Source: Flavobacteriales bacterium 34_180_T64 (GTDB lineage: Bacteria; Bacteroidota; Bacteroidia; Flavobacteriales; Flavobacteriaceae). Taken from it: a stretch of DNA of 64,000 nucleotides. This document shows positions 28,092 to 37,861 of the stretch, piece by piece; position 1 is the first letter of the stretch; every line of letters begins with the position of its first letter. A program made the position numbers and the translations under genes. The DNA is taken from assembly GCA_002162765.1 (NCBI GenBank), contig MAAR01000005.1, positions 124,001 to 188,000 on the forward strand. The letters run 5' to 3'. Under the pieces are notes generated by a model that had not been told where the DNA came from, did no database searches, and saw only the letters and a program-made list of their open reading frames with translations.

Positions 28092-28160
28092 TTAAAAGAA
28101 TATTTTACTGACCATCACAACTAATGATACAAGTACTACAATGCGTTTAATATTTTTCAT
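28092..28160 (-). CDS. Candidate 22-residue hydrophobic peptide
   Basis: The reading frame MKNIKRIVVLVSLVVMVSKIFF begins at an ATG 41 bp downstream of a good promoter and lies before a strong terminator. It has a basic N terminus and a single hydrophobic stretch, like a membrane peptide or type I toxin peptide. It is too short to be sure that it is translated; the unit could also be a non-coding RNA of about 230 nt. Confidence 0.35.
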   Translation of the reverse strand: MKNIKRIVVLVSLVVMVSKIFF

Positions 28161-28200
28161 AAGTAGGTTAATTCTTATTTGGAAGACTAACTTCAATAAA

Positions 28201-28229
28201 AAAACCTAAAAAACAAAAGAAATTGTCAA
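28201..28229 (-). promoter_or_regulatory. Putative promoter of the small transcript
   Basis: On the minus strand TTG (28227-28229) is followed after 18 bp by TAGGTTTT (28201-28208), one base from TAnnTTTG. It lies between serS and the small ORF. Confidence 0.5.
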
Positions 28230-28295
28230 TTATTCGTTGAACAACGTCTTTTTTTAGCATTTAAACGATAAAGCAATAGAAAATTCCTACAAATA

Positions 28296-29564
28296 TTAGA
28301 TTTTATCAAATCCCGTATATGGTACTAAGACGTCTGGTATTTTTATACCATCCTCAGTTTGGTAGTTTTCTAAAATACCTGCAAGAACTCTTGGTAAAGC
28401 TAGTGAGCTTCCATTAAGCGTATGACATAATTGATTTTTACCTTCTGAATTTTTAAAACGTAATTTTAGTCGATTTGCCTGAAATGTTTCGAAATTAGAT
28501 ACAGAAGAAATCTCTAACCAGCGGTCTTGAGCTGTTGAAAAAACTTCAAAATCATAAGTTATTGCTGAGGTAAAGCCTAAATCTCCAGCACAAAGACGTA
28601 AAATTCTGTAAGGTAATTTCAACTCTTGAAGAATGCCTTTCACATGATTCACCATTTCATCCAAGGCATCATAAGAACGGTTTGGGTGTTCTACTCTTAA
28701 AATTTCCACCTTATCAAATTGATGTAATCGATTTAACCCACGTACATGTGCTCCATAACTTCCTGCTTCACGTCTAAAGCATGGTGTATATCCTGTTATT
28801 GTAATAGGCAGATCACTTTCATTAAGTAAATTATCTCTAAATAAATTAGTGGCAGGAACTTCAGCCGTAGGAATTAAATAGAGATTGTCTTCAGTGACAT
28901 GATACATTTGCCCTTCTTTATCTGGTAATTGTCCTGTTCCAAAACCAGAAGCTTCATTAACAAGATGAGGTAATTGATATTCGGTATAACCTGCTGCTGT
29001 ATTTTTATCTAAAAAATAAGCAATTAGTGCACGTTGTAATCGCGCGCCTTTTCCTTTGTAAACAGGAAACCCTGCACCAGTGATCTTATTGCCTAATTCA
29101 AAATCTATGATGTCGTATTTTTTGGCCAATTCCCAGTGCGGTTGAGCACCTTTATGTAACACCGGAATGTCACCTTCTCTAAATAGTTCTTCGTTATCAT
29201 CTTCTGTGTCTCCAGTGGGCACTAATTCGTTAGGAACATTAGGGATTTTATACAACACTTGATTTAAAGCTTCAGATGTTGCATTTAATTGCTCGCCTAA
29301 ACGTTTCGAATCTTCTTTTAATTGACCAGTTTTTTCTTTAAGTAGGTTGGCTTCAGATGCTTTCCCAGTTTTAAATAAATTACCAATTTCTTTAGATAAG
29401 TTATTTGATTCCGCTAAAATAGTGTCTAACTGTGTTTGTAAACCTCTTCGGTCTTCATCTAATGCTATTACATCTGCAATCATTTGAGTTGCATCAATAT
29501 TTCGTTTTGATAATCTCTTAATGACATCTTCTTTGTGTTCTCTAATAAAAGCTACTTGTAACAT
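28296..29564 (-). CDS. serS: Seryl-tRNA synthetase
   Basis: This 422-residue class II synthetase charges tRNA-Ser. The N-terminal coiled arm (about residues 30-105) is followed by the catalytic core with GFGTGQLPDKEGQMY, motif 2 TPCFRREAGSYGAHVRGLNRLHQFDKVE and motif 3 HTLNGSSLALPRVLAGILENYQ. The ATG at 29564 (MLQVAFIREHKEDVI) is chosen over 29585 because family members begin with that sequence. Confidence 0.94.
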   Translation of the reverse strand: MLQVAFIREHKEDVIKRLSKRNIDATQMIADVIALDEDRRGLQTQLDTILAESNNLSKEIGNLFKTGKASEANLLKEKTGQLKEDSKRLGEQLNATSEALNQVLYKIPNVPNELVPTGDTEDDNEELFREGDIPVLHKGAQPHWELAKKYDIIDFELGNKITGAGFPVYKGKGARLQRALIAYFLDKNTAAGYTEYQLPHLVNEASGFGTGQLPDKEGQMYHVTEDNLYLIPTAEVPATNLFRDNLLNESDLPITITGYTPCFRREAGSYGAHVRGLNRLHQFDKVEILRVEHPNRSYDALDEMVNHVKGILQELKLPYRILRLCAGDLGFTSAITYDFEVFSTAQDRWLEISSVSNFETFQANRLKLRFKNSEGKNQLCHTLNGSSLALPRVLAGILENYQTEDGIKIPDVLVPYTGFDKI

Positions 29565-29606
29565 GGCTGAAAATTTAAGCAACAAATTTAATGAAAAGCA
29601 ATAAGT

Positions 29607-30920
29607 TTAGTCCAATTTTGAAGGTAAAATCCAAGCCGAATGTTTAAATGCATTCCATTCTATATTTCCTAAGTCAACTTTTGGATTTATGAGACGCTGA
29701 TTCGATCTTCCATTTACACTCACATAACAATCAACAAAAACTTTTACATCCATACCTTTTTTTGAGTATGCTTTTTTTAAATGTTGCGCAAATTGCCAGA
29801 TAACATCTGGTTTGGTGGTCGCTCCTCTTTGTTGTTTTTTAGTCAGATAATCACTTAGCTTAATTGGAATGACAATTTCAGATTTCTTGTCAACAACTGT
29901 ATAGACCGCATAACCCTTTTTAGAGCGTAACATCATTCGCCATGAAAGGCGATGCCCTTCTTCTGTCCACAGTACATTGTCTTCTATGAAATGTTGTCTT
30001 AATGGTAATGCAATTTGAATACAAAAGTAAATGATAAGTCCAACGAGAATGGGTGTTTTGTATTTTGGAACCATAAATTCTTCCGATTTATAGAAATTTT
30101 TTCGAGGTAAGAATAATTTCTGAATGGTTTTAGGTTCGAAAAAGAATAAGGCAAAGGCTAGGGATAAATATGGGAAGATACCAACCTGAAACACAAACGA
30201 ATTAAATAGATGAAAACATATAGAAGCGATAAACGCAAATTTTCGAGTCTTTTTAATCAATAACAACGGAATGATTAATCCATCAAATAATATTCCACCA
30301 TAAGCCAGAATATAGTGCATCCATTTATGTTGTAACAAATCACCAACAAAAAAATAATGTTGTTTTGCAGCCATCATAAGTTCAATAACAGAGGTGTTTA
30401 TCCAGTCGGGATATAATTTTGCTATTGAACCAAACGTATAAACGATTAGCATTTGTATAATTAAAATCCATTTACACCATTGCGGCATGGCATCTCTTTT
30501 AATTTCAGGATGTTGTTTGACATCAATTGAAACATTGGTATTAGCTGGTAGAATAATCATGATTCCACTTAAAATCATCAGCAAATAATAGTGATTATTA
30601 TAAGATGATTTTTGCATAAAATAAGTGGATGCCCACATTAGAGTAAAAGCAATCATGCTCCATCTATATTTATAACCCAGCATTATGAAAATGCCAAACA
30701 ATCCCATAATAATATAATAGGCATACATCCAATTCCCGGGAAGCGGTTGCAACCACTCAAACCCAATAAATGTAAATGTAAATTCAGGATCGATTAGTGT
30801 GTGTTTAATCCAACCCGTAAAAACAGCACCTACACTTTCTAAAAAAACAAGCAAGCCAAAAATAATCCGAAACACAATGAGCGCACTATTGTCAATATGT
30901 TTAAAAAGAAATTTAGCCAT
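29607..30920 (-). CDS. HTTM-domain membrane protein
   Basis: This 437-residue protein has about eight hydrophobic helices and belongs to the HTTM family related to vitamin K-dependent gamma-carboxylase: IVFRIIFGLLVFLESVGAVFTG, YLLMILSGIMIILP, and a C-terminal soluble part with EEGHRLSWRMMLRSKKGYAVYTVVDK. The enzymatic role of bacterial members is not settled. The ATG at 30920 overlaps the ribF stop by 8 bp; the TTG at 30932 would add only four residues. Confidence 0.75.
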   Translation of the reverse strand: MAKFLFKHIDNSALIVFRIIFGLLVFLESVGAVFTGWIKHTLIDPEFTFTFIGFEWLQPLPGNWMYAYYIIMGLFGIFIMLGYKYRWSMIAFTLMWASTYFMQKSSYNNHYYLLMILSGIMIILPANTNVSIDVKQHPEIKRDAMPQWCKWILIIQMLIVYTFGSIAKLYPDWINTSVIELMMAAKQHYFFVGDLLQHKWMHYILAYGGILFDGLIIPLLLIKKTRKFAFIASICFHLFNSFVFQVGIFPYLSLAFALFFFEPKTIQKLFLPRKNFYKSEEFMVPKYKTPILVGLIIYFCIQIALPLRQHFIEDNVLWTEEGHRLSWRMMLRSKKGYAVYTVVDKKSEIVIPIKLSDYLTKKQQRGATTKPDVIWQFAQHLKKAYSKKGMDVKVFVDCYVSVNGRSNQRLINPKVDLGNIEWNAFKHSAWILPSKLD

Positions 30921-31845
30921 GGTTTGATGCAATGAATTCTAAGGCGTTAAATCTATCTTTTTTGAGTTGAGATTGGAGAATTTCTACCGAATCAAATTTC
31001 TGTTCATCTCTTAAGCGATGTAGAATTTCAATTTTTAAGGTTTCATGGTATAGATCTTTGTCAGTTTCGAAAAAGTGTATTTCTATAGATTGCTTTGTCT
31101 CATTGAATGTTGGGTTAGTTCCTATATTCATCATTCCAAATACAGTGGTATTATCTATAGTTGACTTTACAACATAAACACCATTTTTCGGAATGAGTTT
31201 ATACGCTTTTTCTACTGCTATATTTGCCGTTGGGAATTTCATGGTTTTACCAATGCCTTTCCCTTTAATGACTTTTCCCGTTAAAAAATAAGAATAACCC
31301 AAATAAGAATTAGCAGTTTCAATGTCTCCTTGTAATAATGCAACGCGTATTTTAGTTGAACTCACTGCAACATCGGCAATGTCTTGAGAAGAAATTTCTT
31401 CAACTTGAAATCCAAATTCTTCACCATAGGTTTTTAAATCGTCAATATTTGCACTTCTATTTTTACCAAAATGATGATCGTATCCAATGATAATGTGTTT
31501 TGCGTTTAGTTCATCAACAAGAATATTTTTGACATAGTCATGTGCGGATAGATTTGCGAAATCTAAGTTGAACTCTTTAATGACCAATTCATCTAAACCA
31601 ATTTGAGAGAGCATATTTTGGCGTTCTTCAATAGTATGTAATAATTGAATTTTGAATTCGGGTTGTAATACCATTCTTGGGTGTGGAAAAAAAGTTAAAA
31701 CCACAGATTTCAAATCTTTTTCTTGTCCTATCTTAACCAAGCGCTCGATAATTTTTTGATGGCCAATATGCACGCCATCAAAAGTACCAATGGTAATGAC
31801 AGATGATTTTTTAGAATTGGAGGACAAGGCGTTGTATAACTTCAA
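30913..31845 (-). CDS. ribF: Bifunctional riboflavin kinase / FAD synthetase
   Basis: This 310-residue enzyme makes FMN and FAD from riboflavin. The N-terminal nucleotidyltransferase half has TIGTFDGVHIGHQKIIERL (the HIGH-like motif) and VSSTKIRVALLQGDI; the C-terminal kinase half has GKVIKGKGIGKTMKFPTANI and GMMNIGTNPTF. The order and size are those of RibF. It overlaps the HTTM gene start. Confidence 0.92.
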   Translation of the reverse strand: MKLYNALSSNSKKSSVITIGTFDGVHIGHQKIIERLVKIGQEKDLKSVVLTFFPHPRMVLQPEFKIQLLHTIEERQNMLSQIGLDELVIKEFNLDFANLSAHDYVKNILVDELNAKHIIIGYDHHFGKNRSANIDDLKTYGEEFGFQVEEISSQDIADVAVSSTKIRVALLQGDIETANSYLGYSYFLTGKVIKGKGIGKTMKFPTANIAVEKAYKLIPKNGVYVVKSTIDNTTVFGMMNIGTNPTFNETKQSIEIHFFETDKDLYHETLKIEILHRLRDEQKFDSVEILQSQLKKDRFNALEFIASNHG

Positions 31846-31881
31846 AGACGCTGATTTTTTTGTAAAAGTATGAAATAAAAA

Positions 31882-31907
31882 AAGAGGATTGAAATTTCAA
31901 TCCTCTT
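31882..31907 (-). terminator. Terminator of the 31931-33883 protease gene
   Basis: A 26-bp perfect palindrome, AAGAGGATTG at the outer side meeting its complement, forms a stem-loop 24 bp downstream of the protease stop. The plus-side A7 gives a T run on the minus transcript. Confidence 0.8.
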
Positions 31908-31930
31908 CTTAATTTATAATTTACTTTGCC

Positions 31931-33883
31931 TTATTTTTTTATAAATGGCAATGTAATAGATGCATCATTTTTAGAGATTCTAATGAAATACATTCCGTTG
32001 CTTAATTCAGAAGAATTAATAGTTAAATCAGCATTAGTTGCAATAGTTTTTCTACTAATAGATTGTCCTAACACATTAAAAATTTCATATGCAGATGGTA
32101 AATCATTTGCATTTCCTAATTTAATATTTAATTCAGTTGTAGTTGGATTCGGGTATAATGATATTCCGTTAGTACCAAAATAATCTTCAGTACTTAAAGC
32201 ATATGTTGAAATCTGAGTAGTTTCAGAATCACTAAAATCTCCTCCGCTAAAAATAATGGTATCGTCGTCTGTTCTTAAATTATAAGATCCATTTCCCCAA
32301 TCACAGCAAATACCGTCTCCAAAACCATCGTTAATCACAAAAGAATAGCAAATATCTGGATTTACTAGAAATGTTTGATCAATTTGAGTTGAGTTGCCAT
32401 CTGTATAAGGTCCTCCTGAAAACAACACCCCATTCTCATCACTAAATGACCATGTGATTTCACTTCCATAATTATCTGGAATAATAGACAATCTAACTTC
32501 AGTTGTCCCTGAGTAAGAATCTGATCCTGAAAAATCAGCATTAGCAGTATCATTACAAGCTCTTAAATCAGCACCGCCATTTGGAGCAGATACAGCTACG
32601 TTAAACGTATGAGAACCACTGCTTGCAGTTATAACGGGTAAATCGAAATCTTCGAATTCTCCATAAGCTAACGAACCTGACCAACCTGAATTAGTAGAAG
32701 CTCCACCATCAATATCATAAGAAACAGTTGCTGAGGTTAACGTTGCAGTTCCCCAGTTTGTAATTCTTACGTTTGGAGTTAATTCACCTGAACATGCGCC
32801 TCCTGATTCACTAAGACTGTTAATTTCGATACTTCCATCATCATTAACTGAAGCTAATTCGGTACATACATTTGAAGTGGTTGTATTTGGTCTATTAGCT
32901 GAATTCGTCATGGTATTAATGACTCTCGCTTTCTGATCATTTGTAAAAACATTCATACACGAATCATTGGTGTAATCCATGTAGTTTTCAACCATATCAG
33001 CAGCGCCACCAGCGCAAGAATCTATCGTAGGGCAACCACCATTAGGACCACTAATTGCTGGCGTATCTGCACATACGTCGCCATCTGCACAACCGCCTTG
33101 GAATGTGTGGTATAAGCCTAGATAATGACCAACTTCATGTGTCATTGTTCTACCAAGATTAAAAACACCACCAATAGTTACTCCAGCGGCATCATTGCTT
33201 CCGAAGTATGTGTAGTTAGAAACGACACCATCCGAATTAGCTGGGCCTCCAGGAAATTGGGCAAATCCTAATAAATTGCCATTCGAAAAGTTTACAGACC
33301 ACATGTTCATATATTGAGAAGCATCCCAAAATGTAGCTGGTTTTAAAACGGTGTCTGTATTCCCACCAGGACCAGACCATGATGTACTAACTGCAGACAT
33401 ATCAATTCTGTCAATACCATTGGTTACACATCCATCAGGCGTTTGTTTAGCAAGGCAGAATTCTACCTCAATATCGGCACCATCAGGATGGCTGTTAAAT
33501 CCTCGACTTCCCACAATACGTCTAAAATCTTCATTCATTACTTGAATTTGAGATATAACTTGAGCATCAGAGATATTAGCTCCAACGCCAACAGGTTCCC
33601 CGTTGTGAATAACGTGAACAACCACAGGAATTGTGAACTGTAAAGCACGATTAGGGTTAGCTGCTAATTGCGCTTTAATAGTTGCAATTTTAGGAGCCAT
33701 TAATTCTTCATAGGCTTGGCTACCCATCATTCTCGGATTCGTTTGTAAAAGTTGTGCATTGTACTCATCGGTAGCACACCTTATAATAGTGTTTTCTGGG
33801 GATTGAAGCCTTTGTTGAGCAGACATAGCAATTGGGGCTAAAATAAGACTCATTAGAAGCAACTTAAAGGTAATTTTTTTCAT
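31931..33883 (-). CDS. Secreted M43 (pappalysin-like) metalloprotease with T9SS sorting domain
   Basis: This 650-residue protein has a signal peptide (MKKITFKLLLMSLILAPIAMSAQ), an M43 catalytic domain with zinc motif THEVGHYLGLYH (HExxHxxGxxH) and Met-turn NYMDYTNDSCMNVFTNDQ, then Ig/CARDB-like (ITNWGTATLTSATVSYDIDGG) and further beta domains, and ends with a type A sorting domain (GISLYPNPTTTELNIKL ... GMYFIRIS). It is exported by type IX secretion and degrades extracellular protein. It faces away from a related protease gene across a 509-bp gap. Confidence 0.88.
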   Translation of the reverse strand: MKKITFKLLLMSLILAPIAMSAQQRLQSPENTIIRCATDEYNAQLLQTNPRMMGSQAYEELMAPKIATIKAQLAANPNRALQFTIPVVVHVIHNGEPVGVGANISDAQVISQIQVMNEDFRRIVGSRGFNSHPDGADIEVEFCLAKQTPDGCVTNGIDRIDMSAVSTSWSGPGGNTDTVLKPATFWDASQYMNMWSVNFSNGNLLGFAQFPGGPANSDGVVSNYTYFGSNDAAGVTIGGVFNLGRTMTHEVGHYLGLYHTFQGGCADGDVCADTPAISGPNGGCPTIDSCAGGAADMVENYMDYTNDSCMNVFTNDQKARVINTMTNSANRPNTTTSNVCTELASVNDDGSIEINSLSESGGACSGELTPNVRITNWGTATLTSATVSYDIDGGASTNSGWSGSLAYGEFEDFDLPVITASSGSHTFNVAVSAPNGGADLRACNDTANADFSGSDSYSGTTEVRLSIIPDNYGSEITWSFSDENGVLFSGGPYTDGNSTQIDQTFLVNPDICYSFVINDGFGDGICCDWGNGSYNLRTDDDTIIFSGGDFSDSETTQISTYALSTEDYFGTNGISLYPNPTTTELNIKLGNANDLPSAYEIFNVLGQSISRKTIATNADLTINSSELSNGMYFIRISKNDASITLPFIKK

Positions 33884-34392
33884 GCTTTTAGTTTAAAAAA
33901 TTAATTAGTTTTAATAGGAAGCCGCCAATTTAAGAATAAATAGGATAATTCATTAAGATCTTGCTAAAAAAATATCAATTTATAGTATGGGAAAGCGAAA
34001 AATGAATAATTAATTTTTTTTCAGTATTTGCAGGGTCTCCTGTGTGCTAAAGTCAAGATTTAATTGAAAAGTGTACGGTTTGATTTTTATAACTTTTAAT
34101 TTGTAGTTATTAACTTTGTAATAATCCGTTTGTATCTAACAATAACATTGGCGCGCAAAAAGCAATTTGACATCTTTTTATTCTGCACCCTTTCTTACAA
34201 TCTCTCAAGTTTAAAATAAGGTTCATGAAGATAATTTATCTATAATTACTATTCACTAATATGTCAACTGCAGAGCGATGTTCTTTCGTTAAAATTGAAT
34301 TATTTGTTAAAGAATGCCTAAAAAAATGGTTGTTTTTCATTAAATTTGGTAACACTTTACAAAAAATACATTTTAATTAATACAACTATTTT
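33884..34392. other. 509-bp divergent control region between two protease genes
   Basis: No gene is seen. It is AT-rich. The plus side has two -7-like boxes, TAACTTTG (34111-34118) and TAAATTTG (34341-34348); the latter has TTTG (34313-34316) 24 bp upstream, slightly too far for a standard spacer, and lies 44 bp before the 34393 start codon. No clear promoter for the minus-strand gene was found. Confidence 0.5.
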
Positions 34393-36432
34393 ATGAAAAA
34401 GAACTTTACGATTCAATCAATATTAGCAATCCTCATGCTTTTTTGCGCTGTTAGTAGCTTTTCTCAAGGGCGAACTTGTGGTACAGATCAGTATATGGAA
34501 GAGATGCTAAAAGACCCCGTATTGGCTAAACAGCATGCGGAAAATCAAAAGAAATTTCAAGCTGAAATGGCTAGACGCTCTAATGGCGATTATAGCCGAA
34601 GAGGTGGAAGCGTAGTAATTCCAGTTGCGGTACACTTCCCAACAGGGAGTGAATCGGATAGAGCATGTTTAGTGGCATTAGCGCAAAGTCAAGTGGATGT
34701 TTTAAATGCAGATTATGCTGCTAATAATGCTGATATTTCTCAATGGGCAGCTGCTAGTGCATTCTACCCTGGTTTACAACCTGGATCGGCAAATATTTCA
34801 TTTTGTCTTGCAATTTCCAATCACCCAGTTGGGATTGATCCTGAATTGCTAGAAGGAGAGCCAGCGGTAACCATTGGTTATAATTTTGCCGGAGGATCTG
34901 GTTTCCCAGAAATGGATGCCAATTGGGCGGGTTATATGAACTTTTTGGTTAAAGATATTGGTGGCGGATTATTAGGTTATTCTCCAGGAGGAGGTAATTT
35001 GACACAGGGGATGGCTGTAGTAATGAATTTATTTTCTTTCGGAACTGGAGGCGGATGTGCTGGCTCTGGGATTGCACCTCAAGCACCATTTAATTTAGGT
35101 CGTACAGTAACGCATGAGTTGGGTCATTTTTATAATTTGCAGCATACTTGGGGTCCTGCAGGACCGTCTTGTGCTACTGATGATGGTTTTGCTGATACAC
35201 CAAATACTGGTGTAGAAACATATTTCTGTCCAGCTGCTGGTTCAGCACCTGGTTGTGTCGGCGGTGAAAGTATATTAACTATGAATTATATGGATTATGT
35301 AGATGATGCTTGTATGTATATGTTTACACCAGATCAAATGAATGCTGTTGATGCTTATATAACTACTATTATCGCACCTCAAATTAAACCTGGAGTTTGT
35401 GCTCCTGCGGTGCCAACATTTAATATGGTAGCTGTGGAGAGTGAATTATCAACCTGTCCAGATACAGATACACAAGCTGTATTTACATTCAACTATACAA
35501 CAGTTGAAGGGTTCAACGAAACGACTACATTTTCTGCTGTAGGAGAGCCTGCTGGAACAACAGTAGCTTTTAATCCTACATCTCGAAATGATGATGGTAG
35601 TTTTACAATGACTGTGAACGGTTTATTTGGAAGTGTTCTAGGAGAATATACAATTACTGTAACAGGGACATCGACATCTGAAACAAAATCAGTAGAAGTT
35701 TTATTAAAGAATACTTGTGCAGTCATAGTTTGTGATCCATATCCATCAGCTATGAATTTAGGGATACCAATTGTTGACGGTAATCCTGGAATAGCGGCTA
35801 GCACAATTAATATCCCAGATTCAGGAACTATTGAAAGTATGACTGTTACCGTAAATTTAGACCATACCTGGGTCGCTGATTTAATTCTTCAATTACAACA
35901 TCCAAATGGAGTAGATTTTATGAATATGTGGAGTAATGATTGTAATGGTGAAGAAGGAATTAGTATCACTTTCGATGACACGGCTGGAGCGATAGTCTGT
36001 GGTACATCTCCTATCGCTGGAACTTTCGCCCCAAGTAGTCCTTTAAGTACTTTTAGTGGTTTAGATATGAATGGCGATTGGACTCTTATTGTTGCAGACT
36101 TTGCGGCCGGTGATACTGGAACTCTAAACGATTGGTCAATCGAAATATGTTCAGAACAACAATTAAGCGTGAACGATTTTACGAGTGGAAATTTCTCAAT
36201 TTTCCCGAATCCAAATTCAGGAGAATTTACAATTAAGTTAAATTCTAATTCTGGTAATGCAATTACTGTCGATGTTCATGATATTAGAGGACGTCGCATT
36301 TTTAATAACGCATTTAATGCAGCTTCAGAATTCGAACAAACGATTCGTTTGAATGCTGTACAAGCTGGAATGTACTTAGTAACCGTTAATGATGGTGAGA
36401 GAACAGTCACGAAAAGAATTATTGTTGAGTAA
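34393..36432 (+). CDS. Secreted M43-like metalloprotease with P-domain and T9SS sorting domain
   Basis: This 679-residue protein has a signal peptide ending near AVSSFSQ, a zinc motif THELGHFYNLQH (HExxHxxxxxH; the usual Gly after the second His is replaced by Asn) with Met-turn MNYMDYVDDACMYMFTPDQ, and then a proprotein-convertase P-domain (about residues 455-595, TIESMTVTVNLDHTWVADL and MNGDWTLIVADFAAGDTG). It ends in a type A sorting domain (NFSIFPNPNSGEFTIKL ... GMYLVTVND). It shares its architecture plan with the divergent neighbour but has the P-domain instead of CARDB-like modules. Confidence 0.87.
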   Translation: MKKNFTIQSILAILMLFCAVSSFSQGRTCGTDQYMEEMLKDPVLAKQHAENQKKFQAEMARRSNGDYSRRGGSVVIPVAVHFPTGSESDRACLVALAQSQVDVLNADYAANNADISQWAAASAFYPGLQPGSANISFCLAISNHPVGIDPELLEGEPAVTIGYNFAGGSGFPEMDANWAGYMNFLVKDIGGGLLGYSPGGGNLTQGMAVVMNLFSFGTGGGCAGSGIAPQAPFNLGRTVTHELGHFYNLQHTWGPAGPSCATDDGFADTPNTGVETYFCPAAGSAPGCVGGESILTMNYMDYVDDACMYMFTPDQMNAVDAYITTIIAPQIKPGVCAPAVPTFNMVAVESELSTCPDTDTQAVFTFNYTTVEGFNETTTFSAVGEPAGTTVAFNPTSRNDDGSFTMTVNGLFGSVLGEYTITVTGTSTSETKSVEVLLKNTCAVIVCDPYPSAMNLGIPIVDGNPGIAASTINIPDSGTIESMTVTVNLDHTWVADLILQLQHPNGVDFMNMWSNDCNGEEGISITFDDTAGAIVCGTSPIAGTFAPSSPLSTFSGLDMNGDWTLIVADFAAGDTGTLNDWSIEICSEQQLSVNDFTSGNFSIFPNPNSGEFTIKLNSNSGNAITVDVHDIRGRRIFNNAFNAASEFEQTIRLNAVQAGMYLVTVNDGERTVTKRIIVE

Positions 36433-36453
36433 ATAATTTTCTATAAATTATAA

Positions 36454-36483
36454 AAAAGAGAGGCCTAATCGCCTCTCTTTTTT
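36454..36483. terminator. Bidirectional terminator between protease and pth
   Basis: An 11-bp stem AAAAGAGAGGC / GCCTCTCTTTT with a 6-nt loop, flanked by A on one side and T6 on the other, lies between two convergent genes. The pth stop codon begins at its edge (36482-36484). Confidence 0.85.
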
Positions 36484-37048
36484 ATTTCCCATTAAAGGTA
36501 TTCATTGTATTATTAATGCCTGCTAGCCCAAAGGATTTTATGAGTTCAATCGATTTGTTTAAACGTTCAGGGAGCTTTTCATTCTCTTCTGAAGACCAAT
36601 CGCCTAGCACATAATCCACTTGTCGCCCTTTACTAAATTCATCACTAATGCCAAATCTAAATCGGTTGTATTTGGTGGTTTGTAATTTGTCTTGGATGTC
36701 TTTTAATCCATTATGACCACCATCACTACCTTTAATCTTTAATCGAAGGCTTCCAAATGGGAGATTAAGATCATCTGTTACCACAAGAAGATTTTCAATA
36801 GGAATTTTCTCTTTAGTTAACCAATATAAAACCGATTTACCACTTAAATTCATATAGGTACTTGGCTTAAGCAAAATAAAGGTTCGCCCTTTAAATTTGT
36901 AGGTAGAAGTGTCCCCTAGTTTATTAGTTTCGAAAGTCAGTGCTTCTTTTTCAACTAAGAAATCAAGAATTTTAAATCCAATATTATGTCTTGTGTTATG
37001 ATATTCAGCGCCAATATTCCCTAGGCCGACAATGAGGTATTTTTTCAT
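36482..37048 (-). CDS. pth: Peptidyl-tRNA hydrolase
   Basis: This 188-residue enzyme frees tRNA from stalled peptidyl-tRNA. It starts KKYLIVGLGNIGAEYHNTRHNIGF (catalytic His in NTRHN) and has KPSTYMNLSGKSV, VTDDLNLPFGSLRLKIKGSDGGHNGLK and FRFGISDEFSKGRQVDYVLG. An upstream in-frame extension to 37117 or 37141 (about 23-31 basic residues) exists and some Flavobacteriia annotations include such a leader; I take the ATG at 37048 that matches the usual enzyme. It is the last gene of prs-rplY-pth. Confidence 0.92.
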   Translation of the reverse strand: MKKYLIVGLGNIGAEYHNTRHNIGFKILDFLVEKEALTFETNKLGDTSTYKFKGRTFILLKPSTYMNLSGKSVLYWLTKEKIPIENLLVVTDDLNLPFGSLRLKIKGSDGGHNGLKDIQDKLQTTKYNRFRFGISDEFSKGRQVDYVLGDWSSEENEKLPERLNKSIELIKSFGLAGINNTMNTFNGK

Positions 37049-37133
37049 AGTTGTTTCTGCTTCATTTATAAGAGAAGCCGTTTTCTTTGTAAATAACCGA
37101 TATATGAATTTACACATCTTGTGTAAAAATAAA

Positions 37134-37163
37134 AAAAGCATCCCGATATATCAGGATGCTTTT
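37134..37163 (-). terminator. Terminator after rplY
   Basis: The stem AGCATCC / GGATGCT with an inner GATATATC, flanked by A and T runs, lies 22 bp after the rplY stop. It overlaps the possible pth leader, so pth may be partly read through or have its own promoter. Confidence 0.7.
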
Positions 37164-37184
37164 TAATTATAAAGGGTTTATTCT

Positions 37185-37838
37185 TTATTCTTGAGCTTCA
37201 GGAGCTGCTGCTGGAGTTTCTCCTCCTTCAGTAGTCGCTGCTTCTGCACCTTCTTCTAATTCATCTTCATCTTCTTCTTCATCTTCAACTGCAGTACGTG
37301 CAGTTTTGATTTGAACTACAACAGTGTTGTCTGAATGTAAAAATTTGTAAGCATCATTTTCGAAAGCTGTTACGTATAATTTACCGCCAATCTTAAGATT
37401 TGTAATATCAGCTTCAATGAAGTCAGGTAAATTAGTTGGTAATGCCTTAATTCTTAATTTACGTCTGTTTCTACGAAGAATACCTCCATTTAAAACACCT
37501 TTTGAAGTTCCAATAATATGCACAGGAATATCCATAGCAATTTCTTTGTCTTGGAATAATTGATAGAAATCTATATGTAAGATTCTATCTGTTACTGGAT
37601 GAAACTGTATGTCTTGCAATACTGCATCAAAAGTTTCACCATTTTCTAAAGCAATCACAACTGTATGCGCATTAGGCGTGTATACAAGTTTAGAGAATGC
37701 CAATTCAGCCGCTGAGAAATGTACTGCTTTGTCTCCTCCGTATAATACGCAAGGAACCTGACCAGCATTACGTAAGGCTTTTGTTGACTTTTTGCCTACG
37801 CTTTCTCTTTGAGATCCGTTGATTGTAATCGATTTCAT
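37185..37838 (-). CDS. rplY: Ribosomal protein bL25 (Ctc-type, extended)
   Basis: This 217-residue protein has the L25 N-terminal domain ([33 protein letters not shown], binding 5S rRNA) and the longer Ctc C-terminal domain ([19 protein letters not shown]-like [20 protein letters not shown]). It ends in an acidic, Ala/Glu/Pro-rich tail ([20 protein letters not shown]) common in Bacteroidota L25. It is in one operon with prs, 23 bp downstream. Confidence 0.92.
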   Translation of the reverse strand: MKSITINGSQRESVGKKSTKALRNAGQVPCVLYGGDKAVHFSAAELAFSKLVYTPNAHTVVIALENGETFDAVLQDIQFHPVTDRILHIDFYQLFQDKEIAMDIPVHIIGTSKGVLNGGILRRNRRKLRIKALPTNLPDFIEADITNLKIGGKLYVTAFENDAYKFLHSDNTVVVQIKTARTAVEDEEEDEDELEEGAEAATTEGGETPAAAPEAQE

Positions 37839-37861
37839 TTTTATTTATATTTAATTATTAA

